A stretch of 61,318 nt of DNA. It comes from Lysobacterales bacterium. GTDB taxonomy: Bacteria; Pseudomonadota; Gammaproteobacteria; Xanthomonadales; SZUA-5. The stretch is from positions 1-61,318 of the forward strand of contig JALHRS010000035.1 of assembly GCA_022841325.1 (NCBI GenBank), in the 5' to 3' direction. Of the stretch, positions 53,930 through 61,318 are shown in pieces. A model generated the notes under the pieces. The model ran no database searches. It was not told the origin of the DNA and worked only from the letters and a program-made list of their open reading frames with translations. Within the stretch, counting starts at the first letter, position 1. The number at the start of each line of letters is the position of its first letter. A program made the position numbers and the translations under genes.

Positions 53930-54799
53930 ATGCTGCCCTGGCTCGCCTTCACTGCCTGCTGTCTGATCTGGGGTTCGACCTGGATGGCACACAAATGGGC
54001 CCTGGTGGATTTCACCCCGCTGGGTCTGGCCAGCCTGCGTTTTCTCTGTGCCGGGGTGTTGTGTCTGATGATCGCGCGCGTCAGCGGCGAGCGTTTCGTG
54101 CAGCGCGAGCATCTGCCGAGTCTGCTGCTGGCCGGTCTGATCATGGTCGGCGCTGCCAATGCGCTCAGTGCCTGGACCCTGCTCTACATTCCTTCCGGTG
54201 TGGGTGCGGTGCTGCAGGCGCCGATCCCGGTCTGGATGGCCTTGCTGACCCTGCGCAGCGAGCCGCTGACACCCAGCGGCTGGCTGGCGGTGATCCTGGG
54301 CTTTGTCGGTGTCACCCTGGTGATGTGGCCGCAGCAGAGCGTATCGATCCCCTGGTTCCCGGCGCTGCTTTGCGCCCTGGTCTCGGTGGCCTGGTCCTGG
54401 GCCTCGCTGTTGCAGCGCGCCCGCGTGCGCAGCGGCGGGTTGTTCGCCAATGCCGGCGTGCAGATGCTGTTCAGTGGCGTGGTCGGATCCAGCCTGACGC
54501 CCTGGCTCGGCGGCTTCACCCACGGCGCCGGTCCGATTTCGGCGCGATCGTGGTCGGCCCTGGTCTATCTGATCGTGGCCGGCTCCTGCATCGCCTTTGC
54601 CTCCTATCTGTATCTGGCCAGGGTCTGGCATCCGGCCCGCGCCGGCAGCTTTTCCTATGTGACACCGATGATTGCGGTGCTGCTCGGCTGGGCCTTCGGC
54701 GGCGAAGCGCTGGGCGCCCATCTGCTCGCCGGCATGGCGGTAATTCTGGTCGCCGTGGCCGTGCTGCAATGGGCTGCGCGCAGGCCAGCGGGCGCCTGA
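53930..54799 (+). CDS. EamA/DMT-family transporter
   Basis: 289 aa, ten hydrophobic helices in two EamA halves. The first half opens with WLAFTACCLIWGSTWMAHKW and contains LASLRFLCAGVLCL; the second contains AGSCIAFASYLYLARVW and SYVTPMIAVLLGWAFGGE, the typical end of each EamA repeat. Such proteins export amino acids, nucleosides or drugs; the substrate is unknown. A short basic C-terminus follows. Confidence 0.9.
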   Translation: MLPWLAFTACCLIWGSTWMAHKWALVDFTPLGLASLRFLCAGVLCLMIARVSGERFVQREHLPSLLLAGLIMVGAANALSAWTLLYIPSGVGAVLQAPIPVWMALLTLRSEPLTPSGWLAVILGFVGVTLVMWPQQSVSIPWFPALLCALVSVAWSWASLLQRARVRSGGLFANAGVQMLFSGVVGSSLTPWLGGFTHGAGPISARSWSALVYLIVAGSCIAFASYLYLARVWHPARAGSFSYVTPMIAVLLGWAFGGEALGAHLLAGMAVILVAVAVLQWAARRPAGA

Positions 54800-54810
54800 A
54801 GTGATGCGAC

Positions 54811-54850
54811 ATGCGCCGGGGAGCCGCTGCGCGGCACCCTCAGCCTACCG
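54811..54850. repeat. GGGGAGCCGCTGCGCGGCACC element
   Basis: GCCGGGGAGCCGCTGCGCGG followed by CACCCTCAGCCTACC is the third copy of the module seen at 12398-12438 and, inverted, at about 6755-6800. Confidence 0.8.
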
Positions 54851-54987
54851 CCTGTTCGGCTGCTCGCAACGACCGCAATTCGCCCTTTGTTGCCCGCGCA
54901 CGGCCACGGTCTGGCCTCAGGCCGGCGTAGTCTTCGTGAATGCTGTGAATGCGCCGACGCCTCGTCGGCGCCAGACCGGGGATCACC

Positions 54988-57900
54988 ATGGAAGCCAGCG
55001 AATCGATCGCACCAGAACCTGCCGGTTCCGCGCCAGAATCCGGGCGTCGATGGACGCGGCTGCTGTTCGGTCACTGGGACCCACCGCCGTGGTGCCGCTG
55101 GCTCTATCGCCATCGCCTCAGGGTGCTGGCCACGCTGGCGCTGCTGGGGCTGGCGGGTTACGCCGCCTGGTGGTGGGCGACGCGACCGCCGCCGATCATT
55201 CCCAACGCCCTGGAAATCTCGCTCAGTGCACCGGGTCTGACCAACTACAACGAATCTCCGATCGGAGTGGCGCCGCTGCGCCTGCGCTTTTCCGGCTCGG
55301 CCGCGCCGCTGGAGCGCATCGACAGGGAAGCGCCAGGACTGGCGCTGGAGCCGGCACTGGCCGGTAGCTGGACCTGGGAAGACGACCAGACCATTCGCTT
55401 CGAACCGAGTGGCGATTGGCCAGTGGGACGCCACTACACGGTGAATCTGGACCCGGCGCAAACCGTGGCCGCGAGTGTGATTCTCGCTCCCTTCGACCTG
55501 CAGTTCGATACCGCTCCCTTCAGCGCCCGAGCCACGGAGAAACAGTTCTACCAGGACCCGCAGGATGCCGAACTGAAGAAGGCGGTCTGGGAGCTGAGCT
55601 TCAGTCATCCCGTGGATACCGCCCGGCTCGAGTCGGCACTGCGCACACAGATGCAGGATGGCGCCGGCCGGAGCTTGCCCAGCCCGGCAACCAGCGTGCA
55701 ATACGATCAGTACAAGCTCAGGGCCTGGGTGCACTCGGCGCCACTGCAACTGCCGCCCAACGGCGGCAAGATCAATCTGCAGGTGGGCAAGGGTGTGGTC
55801 AGCGCGCTCGGCGGCCCGGGGACCGAGACCGAGCTCAATGTCAACGTCGACCTGCCGGCGCTGTACAGCGTGCGCCTCAGCGATCTGCAAGCGACACTGG
55901 TCGACAACGACCGCTTCGAGCCGGAACAGATCCTGATCCTGAACTTCAACATGGCGCTGCGCGATCGTGAGGTCGTGGCCGCCACCCATGCCTGGCTGTT
56001 GCCGCTCAAGCATCCCAAGCACAAGGACGATGGCCAGACCCTGCCCTACAGCTGGAGTGAGAGTGAAGTTGACGAAGCGCTGCTGGCGCAATCGCAACCG
56101 CTGGATCTCAAAGCCGATCCGGCCGAGCGCGAGTTTCTGGAAGTCCACAGTTTCAAGTATCAGGCGCCGCCCGGGCGCTACGTCTATGTACGCGTCGACA
56201 AGGGGCTGAAGTCCTTCGGCGGTTTCATCCTGGGCAAGCCTGAGGCCCGGATGGTGATGGTGCCGCAGTACCCGCAACTGCTGAAGTTTGTCGGCCAGGG
56301 CGCGCTGCTGTCGCTGCGCGGCGAACGCCGGGTGACCGCGGTCACCCGCAATCTGCCGGCGCTGCGACTGGAGATCGGTCGCGTGCTGCCCGAGCAGCTG
56401 CATCATCTGGTGCAGTTCAACGAGAACAGCTACGAACAGCCCGGGCTGTGGACCATCGGCGAGGACAGTCTGGTCGAGCGCATGGAAAAGCGCATCAGCC
56501 TGCCCAACAGCGATCCCGCCAGATCGCATTACGAAGGCATTGATCTCGGCGAGTTCTTCAGCAACGACCGCCACGGCGTGTTCCTGCTGTCGCTGCGCAC
56601 CCTGAGCGAGTCCGACGCGGCGCTGCCGCCGGACCAGACCATCGCCAATGACGCCGGCGAAACCATGGACTCGCGACTGGTAGTGCTGACCGACCTCGGC
56701 ATCGTGGTCAAGCGCTCGCTCGACAGTACCCGGGAAGTCTTCGTGCAGTCGCTGAATCAGGGCACGGCGGTGGCCGGGGCGCGGGTGCGCGTGGTCGCCC
56801 GCAACGGTGAGACCCTGGCGGCGGCCGACACCGATGCCGCGGGCCATGCCTCGCTGCCGGCGCTGGATGGCTTCACCCGCGAGAAGCAGCCGGCCATGAT
56901 CAGCGTCAGCCTGGGCTCGGATCTGTCCTTCCTGCCCTGGTCGAGCTACGGCCGCGATCTGGATCTGTCGCGCTTCGATATCGGCGGCGAGGCCAACGAG
57001 ATCGATGGCGGCGCGCTCAAGGCCTATCTGTTCTCCGATCGCGGCCTGTATCGCCCCGGCGATACCGTCAATCTCGGCTACATCGTCCGCGCCAGCGACT
57101 GGACTCGCCCGCTCGGTGGCATCCCGCTGGAAATCGAGTTTTCCGATCCGCGCGGCAGCGTGGTCAAGCGCGAACGCGTGGCCCTGGATGCCAGCGGCTA
57201 CAACGCCTTCAGCCACACCCCGCCGGACAGCGCCCCCAGCGGCACCTGGCAGGCCACGCTGTATCTGATCGGCGAGGGCGATGCGCGCACCATGATCGGC
57301 AGCAGCACCGTGCAGATCCGCGAATTCATGCCCGACACCCTGCGCGTGCGCGCCACGCTGTCGCAGAGCCGCAGCGAGGGCTGGGTCAAGCCCGAGGGCC
57401 TGAGCGCCAGCGTCGCCGTCGAGAACCTGTTCGGCACGCCGGCGCAGGCGCGCAAGGTGGAAGCCACGCTGGTCTTGCGTTCCGCCTTCCCCAGTTTCCC
57501 GCGCTGGCCCGATTGGCGCTTCTACGATCCGCTGCGCGATGCCGTGGGCTTCAACGAGCCGCTCAGCGATGGTCAGACCGACGCCGACGGCAAGGTCGTG
57601 TTCGATCTGGGTCTGCAGAATTTTGCCCGCGCCACCTATCAGCTGAGCTTCCTGGCGCGCGCCTTCGAGCCCGGCAGCGGTCGCAACGTGGCGGCCCAGA
57701 CCGGCACGCTGGTGTCCAGCAATGACTATCTGGTCGGCATCAAGAGCGATGCCGAACTGAGTTACGTCAAGCGCGGCAGCCGGCGCACGCTGCAGCTGGT
57801 CAGCATCGGCCCCGATGCAAAGGCGCTGGCGGTCGAGGGCCTGCGCGCGGTGGTCATCGAACGCAGCTATGTGTCGATCCTGACGCGGCAGGACTCGGGC

Positions 57901-60789
57901 CTGTACAAATACGTCTCGCAGCAGCGGCTGAGTACGCTCAGTGATACGCCGCTGGCGGCGCTGGCCGAGATCCAGGAACTCAAGCTCAAGACCGATGCGC
58001 CGGGCGAATTCATCGTCGAGATTCGCGATGCCGCCGACACCAAGTTCAACCAGATCGGCTACAGCGTGGCCGGCGACGCCAATGTCGAACGCTCGCTGGA
58101 GCGCAACGCCGAGCTGGCACTGAGCCTGTCCAAGCCCGATTACGCCGTCGGCGAGGACATCGAGCTCAGTGTGCGCGCGCCCTACACCGGCTCCGGACTG
58201 ATCACCATCGAGCGTGACCGCGTCTACGCTCACCGCTGGTTCCGCGCCGACACCACCGCCTCGGTGCAGACCATCCGCGTGCCCGAGGGCCTGGAAGGCA
58301 ACGCCTACGTCAACGTGCAGTTCATCCGCGACCCGGCCTCCGATGAGGTCTACATGAGTCCGCTGTCCTATGCGGTGGCCCCGTTCTCGGTCGATCGCGG
58401 CCGACGCACGCAGGCGCTGACGCTGTCGCTGCCGCCGGTGAGCAAGCCGGGCACCGACATTGCGCTCAAGGTCAGCACCAGTGGCCAGACCCGGGTGATC
58501 GCCTTTGCCGTCGACGAGGGCATTCTGCAGGTGGCGCGCTACCAGCTGGGTAATCCGCTCGATCACTTCTTCCGCAAGAAGATGCTCGACGTGCAGACCG
58601 CGCAGATCCTCGATCTGATCCTGCCCGAGTTCAGCCGGCTGCTGGCCAGCGCCGCGCCCGGCGGCGATGCCGAGGGCGACCTCGGCAAACATCTGAACCC
58701 GTTCAAGCGCAAGAGCGAACGTCCGGCGGTGTGGTGGTCGGGGGTCACCGATATCGATGGCGAGCACACCTTCACTTTCGACATGCCGGATCATTTCAAC
58801 GGCCAGCTGCGGGTGATGGCGGTGGCGGTGACCGCCGAACGCATCGGCATCGCCCAGACCAAGGCGCTGGTGCGCGGCGATTTCGTGCTGACGCCGACCG
58901 TGCCCACCCATGTGGCGCCGGGCGATGAATTCGAGTTGCCGGTGGGCATTGCCAACACCGTCGAAGGCGCCGGCGACGAAGCGATGCCGGTGCACCTGAA
59001 ACTGGATCTGCCCCGTTCGCTGACGCTGGTCGGCGAGATGCCCGGCGCGCTGTCACTGAAGCCGGGTCAGGAGGGCACGCTGCGGGTGCGTCTGCGCGCC
59101 GGCGATACGCTGGGTGCGGTGGCGATCGGCCTGATCGCCGAATCCGGCGCGCGCAGCGCCAGACGCCGGATCGAACTGTCGCTGCGTCCGGCCATCGTCG
59201 GTCGCAGCGATCTGATCCTCGGCCGCGCCGATCGCAAGGTCGAACTCAAGGATCTGCGGCGCATGTATCCCGAGCGCTCGCAGCGCCTGCTGTCGGCCTC
59301 GACCTCGCCCTTCGTCGCCGCCGACGGTCTGGCGGCGTACCTGGCCGACTATCCGCATCTGTGCACCGAGCAGTTGCTGAGTCAGGCCATGCCGGCACTG
59401 GTCTATGGCAAACGCCCCGAATTCGGCCGCATCAGCGGCGCCGAGCCGGGCGCCAACCTGGGCCTGATCAACGTGCTGCGCGCGCGTCAGAACGGCCAGG
59501 GTGGGATTGGCCTGTGGCTGGCGACGCCCGATGTCGATCCCTTCATCACCGCTTACGCGGCTTTCTATCTGGTGGAAGCCCGCGAGCGCGGCGAGCCGGT
59601 ACCGGCCGATCTGATGAACGCCGTGAACCGCTATCTGACCAGCATGGCGGGTGACCCAGCCCTGACCCAGCTGCACGAGCTGCGTTCGCGGGCACTGGCG
59701 GTGTACCTGCTGATCCGCCAGGGGCAGACCGCCACGGCGCTGCTGAGCGCCGTGCACGAACAGCTCAAGCGCGACTATCCGCAGGCCTGGAAGGACGACA
59801 CCATCGGCATGCTGCTGGCCGCCAGCTACGCCATGCTGCAGCAGGCCAAACCGGCCAGGGAACTGGCGCAGGGCGGATTGGCGCGCGTCGGCGCGGCGCA
59901 GCCGCCCAGGTACAAGGGCTACGCCTATTACTACGACACCAGCATCGACACCGCCTGGGTGGTTTATCTGGCGCACAAACACTTCCCGAAGGAAGCCGAA
60001 CGGATCTCGGTGCGCGCTATCGAGAATCTGCTGTATCCGCTGCAGAAGAACCAGTACAACACGCTGTCCTCGGCGCTGATGGTGCTGGCGCTGGATGCCT
60101 ACACCAGCACCAAGGCGGCTGCCGGTCTGCCAGTGCTGCAGGCGCTGGGCTTCGATGGCCAGGAGCGCACTTTCGGCGAGGCCTACGGGGTGCTCCAGCG
60201 CGGCGCTTTCCTCAAGGACGATCAGCTGCTGAGAGTGCTCCCGCCGGAGGCCACGCCGAGCTGGTACGTGCTAAGCCAGACTGGCTACGACACAGCCATG
60301 CCCAAGGCGGTGCAGGATCAGGGCATCGAGATCGTGCGCGAGTATCTGGGCGCCAACGGTCAGCCGTTGACCCAGGCCGAGCTCGGCCAGGAGATCACCG
60401 TGCGCCTGCGTCTGCGCGCGCTCGGTGCGGATGCGATCGGTTCGATCGCGATCGTCGATCTGCTCCCGGGCGGCTTCGAGCCGGTGGTGCAATTGCCGCC
60501 GCCAGCGGCAGACAGCGGCGAGAACGAGGACGAGGCCGACGGCGACAGCGCACCACCGGTACCGACCCTGGCACTGCCGGACAGCACGCTCTACACCGAG
60601 CACGTCGAACAGCGCGAAGACCGCATCGTGCTCTACGCCAGCGCAGGGCCGAGCGTGGCCGAGTTCCTGTACAAGATCCGCCCCAGCAATCCGGGCAGCT
60701 TCGTGGTACCGCCGGCCTATGCCGAATCCATGTACGAGCGCAGCATCTACGCCCAGGGCGGCCCGGCCGGCAACATCGAGGTGAAGTAG
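54988..60789 (+). CDS. Large bacterial alpha-2-macroglobulin
   Basis: 1933 aa from the ATG at 54988 (GGGGATCACC upstream; an in-frame ATG at 54949 is possible). A short cytoplasmic segment and one transmembrane helix (about residues 40-65) anchor a periplasmic body of macroglobulin domains, with the A2M family core DIDGEHTFTFDMPDHFNG and a thioester domain keeping Cys1459 and Gln1462 in CTEQ. Bacterial A2Ms trap proteases by bait cleavage and thioester crosslinking. E. coli YfhM is a lipoprotein paired with PbpC; here a membrane helix replaces the lipobox and no pbpC is in view, though it could lie beyond the right edge. Confidence 0.92.
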   Translation: MEASESIAPEPAGSAPESGRRWTRLLFGHWDPPPWCRWLYRHRLRVLATLALLGLAGYAAWWWATRPPPIIPNALEISLSAPGLTNYNESPIGVAPLRLRFSGSAAPLERIDREAPGLALEPALAGSWTWEDDQTIRFEPSGDWPVGRHYTVNLDPAQTVAASVILAPFDLQFDTAPFSARATEKQFYQDPQDAELKKAVWELSFSHPVDTARLESALRTQMQDGAGRSLPSPATSVQYDQYKLRAWVHSAPLQLPPNGGKINLQVGKGVVSALGGPGTETELNVNVDLPALYSVRLSDLQATLVDNDRFEPEQILILNFNMALRDREVVAATHAWLLPLKHPKHKDDGQTLPYSWSESEVDEALLAQSQPLDLKADPAEREFLEVHSFKYQAPPGRYVYVRVDKGLKSFGGFILGKPEARMVMVPQYPQLLKFVGQGALLSLRGERRVTAVTRNLPALRLEIGRVLPEQLHHLVQFNENSYEQPGLWTIGEDSLVERMEKRISLPNSDPARSHYEGIDLGEFFSNDRHGVFLLSLRTLSESDAALPPDQTIANDAGETMDSRLVVLTDLGIVVKRSLDSTREVFVQSLNQGTAVAGARVRVVARNGETLAAADTDAAGHASLPALDGFTREKQPAMISVSLGSDLSFLPWSSYGRDLDLSRFDIGGEANEIDGGALKAYLFSDRGLYRPGDTVNLGYIVRASDWTRPLGGIPLEIEFSDPRGSVVKRERVALDASGYNAFSHTPPDSAPSGTWQATLYLIGEGDARTMIGSSTVQIREFMPDTLRVRATLSQSRSEGWVKPEGLSASVAVENLFGTPAQARKVEATLVLRSAFPSFPRWPDWRFYDPLRDAVGFNEPLSDGQTDADGKVVFDLGLQNFARATYQLSFLARAFEPGSGRNVAAQTGTLVSSNDYLVGIKSDAELSYVKRGSRRTLQLVSIGPDAKALAVEGLRAVVIERSYVSILTRQDSGLYKYVSQQRLSTLSDTPLAALAEIQELKLKTDAPGEFIVEIRDAADTKFNQIGYSVAGDANVERSLERNAELALSLSKPDYAVGEDIELSVRAPYTGSGLITIERDRVYAHRWFRADTTASVQTIRVPEGLEGNAYVNVQFIRDPASDEVYMSPLSYAVAPFSVDRGRRTQALTLSLPPVSKPGTDIALKVSTSGQTRVIAFAVDEGILQVARYQLGNPLDHFFRKKMLDVQTAQILDLILPEFSRLLASAAPGGDAEGDLGKHLNPFKRKSERPAVWWSGVTDIDGEHTFTFDMPDHFNGQLRVMAVAVTAERIGIAQTKALVRGDFVLTPTVPTHVAPGDEFELPVGIANTVEGAGDEAMPVHLKLDLPRSLTLVGEMPGALSLKPGQEGTLRVRLRAGDTLGAVAIGLIAESGARSARRRIELSLRPAIVGRSDLILGRADRKVELKDLRRMYPERSQRLLSASTSPFVAADGLAAYLADYPHLCTEQLLSQAMPALVYGKRPEFGRISGAEPGANLGLINVLRARQNGQGGIGLWLATPDVDPFITAYAAFYLVEARERGEPVPADLMNAVNRYLTSMAGDPALTQLHELRSRALAVYLLIRQGQTATALLSAVHEQLKRDYPQAWKDDTIGMLLAASYAMLQQAKPARELAQGGLARVGAAQPPRYKGYAYYYDTSIDTAWVVYLAHKHFPKEAERISVRAIENLLYPLQKNQYNTLSSALMVLALDAYTSTKAAAGLPVLQALGFDGQERTFGEAYGVLQRGAFLKDDQLLRVLPPEATPSWYVLSQTGYDTAMPKAVQDQGIEIVREYLGANGQPLTQAELGQEITVRLRLRALGADAIGSIAIVDLLPGGFEPVVQLPPPAADSGENEDEADGDSAPPVPTLALPDSTLYTEHVEQREDRIVLYASAGPSVAEFLYKIRPSNPGSFVVPPAYAESMYERSIYAQGGPAGNIEVK

Positions 60790-60799
60790 GAGCGGGCTC

Positions 60800-61318
60800 G
60801 CGTTGCGAGGATTCGCGGCGTGAGTGAGGAAGTTGATTCAACGCGGAGAACGCAGAGAAACGCGGAGAACGCGGAGAGAAACAAGGCTGATCTGGAAACG
60901 CTCTTCTCTGCGTTCTCAGCGGCCCTCTGCGTTCTCCGCGTTCGGCTTCTGACCACAGCTCAGCGCGGTTCCCGAGATTCACCGCTGCGGACAATTACGC
61001 CGGTCGCGTTGCAAGGATTCGCGGCGGGGTGAGGGGATTGATTCAACGCGGAGAACGCAGAGAAACGCGGAGACCACAGAGAGAAGCAAAGCTGATCTGG
61101 AACGCTCTTCTCTGCGTTCTCAGCGGCCCTCTGCGTTCTCCGCGTTCGGCTTCTGACCACAGCTCAGCGCGGTTCCCGAGATTCACCGCTGCGGACAAAT
61201 GCGCCGGTCGCGTTGCGAGGATTCGCGGCGTGAGTGAGGAAGTTGATTCAACGCGGAGAACGCAGAGAAACGCGGAGAACACGGAGAGAAACAAGGCTGA
61301 TCTGGAAACGCTCTTCTC
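60800..61318. repeat. Tandem array of about 205 bp, two and a half copies
   Basis: GCGTTGCGAGGATTCGCGGC starts at 60800, 61006 (one change) and 61210. Each unit has AACGCGGAGAACGCAGAG, a CTGATCTGGAA spacer, CTCTGCGTTCTCCGCGTT folding back on it, then CAGCGCGGTTCCCGAGATTC. It is the same family as 3190-3955 and continues past the right edge. No gene is supported. Confidence 0.92.

Noticed and set aside
54655..58995. Open frame of 1446 codons on the minus strand, opposite EamA and the alpha-2-macroglobulin
   Set aside because: It is antisense to genes with recognisable motifs. Its translation is rich in Arg, Gln, His and Val with no domain. In GC-rich DNA the complementary frame is often open.

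Overview
The window reads as one chromosomal stretch of a high-GC gammaproteobacterium of the order Lysobacterales (Xanthomonadales), perhaps an uncultured member. The grounds are the rhlB / trxA-rho neighbourhood, a yybP-ykoY manganese riboswitch ahead of a GDT1-type exporter, a DcaP-type porin, an Lrp-phhA pair, a Xanthomonas/Caulobacter-type TonB receptor locus with tryptophan-halogenase-like proteins, and a secreted protein ending in FANGFE. No rRNA, tRNA, transposase, integrase or CRISPR array was found.

Layout. 1-3.2 kb: a sortilin/VPS10-type beta-propeller exoprotein with an in-frame stop that separates off its C-terminal domain. 3.2-4.0 kb: a tandem repeat array. 4.0-6.5 kb: an operon of an inactive transglutaminase/7TM protein and an ATP-grasp glutamate-ligase-like protein. 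7.0-10.3 kb: a DcaP porin, then an Lrp regulator divergent from phenylalanine hydroxylase. 10.4-14.2 kb: a secreted beta-helix protein and a secreted trypsin-like protease. 14.2-19.6 kb: a diguanylate cyclase, a ketopantoate-reductase-like protein coupled to a Ser/Thr kinase-TPR receptor, and a fatty-acid desaturase remnant. 19.8-23.6 kb: MobA, a lipocalin, an AEC transporter, the riboswitch-controlled GDT1 exporter and a small membrane protein.

23.7-40.1 kb is the most coherent functional unit: a glucoside-utilisation regulon. It contains a LacI repressor, a FucP/GluP-type sugar symporter, a GH2-like TIM-barrel enzyme, glucokinase, an ExoP-type GH3 beta-glucosidase and a TonB receptor, followed by two flavin-dependent halogenase-like proteins flanking a SapC protein and a JmjC/cupin-8 oxygenase. 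Four near-identical palindromes (consensus TTGACAACGCTGTCAA) precede lacI, the symporter, the glk/GH3 intergenic region and the receptor gene. Three of them overlap plausible -35 boxes. The likely flow is oligosaccharide uptake through the receptor, cleavage by GH3 and perhaps the GH2-like enzyme, symport of the monosaccharide, and phosphorylation by Glk. The job of the halogenase/SapC/cupin quartet is not known; this recurrent but unexplained cassette is the best candidate in the window for a poorly described system.

40.3-49.4 kb: rho and trxA, then rhlB, gspC, gspD and gspE. The type II secretion genes are interrupted by repeats, and one perfect inverted-repeat element lies in frame inside the 5' end of gspD. 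49.8-53.7 kb: a DUF3142 lipoprotein translationally coupled to a large unknown TPR-like protein, a 50-aa membrane protein and a DUF4345-like protein. 53.9-60.8 kb: an EamA transporter and a very large alpha-2-macroglobulin. The window ends in another tandem array.

Nearly every gap over 200 bp is filled with dispersed short repeats: GTGCCCC heptamer arrays, TCCAGACTTGTCTGGA palindromes, CATTGCGAGG elements, CGCAGAGAACG arrays and others. These recur in set combinations and are the second notable theme. Gene starts were chosen by Shine-Dalgarno sequences and signal peptides. Family calls come from motif recognition by eye, without database searches.
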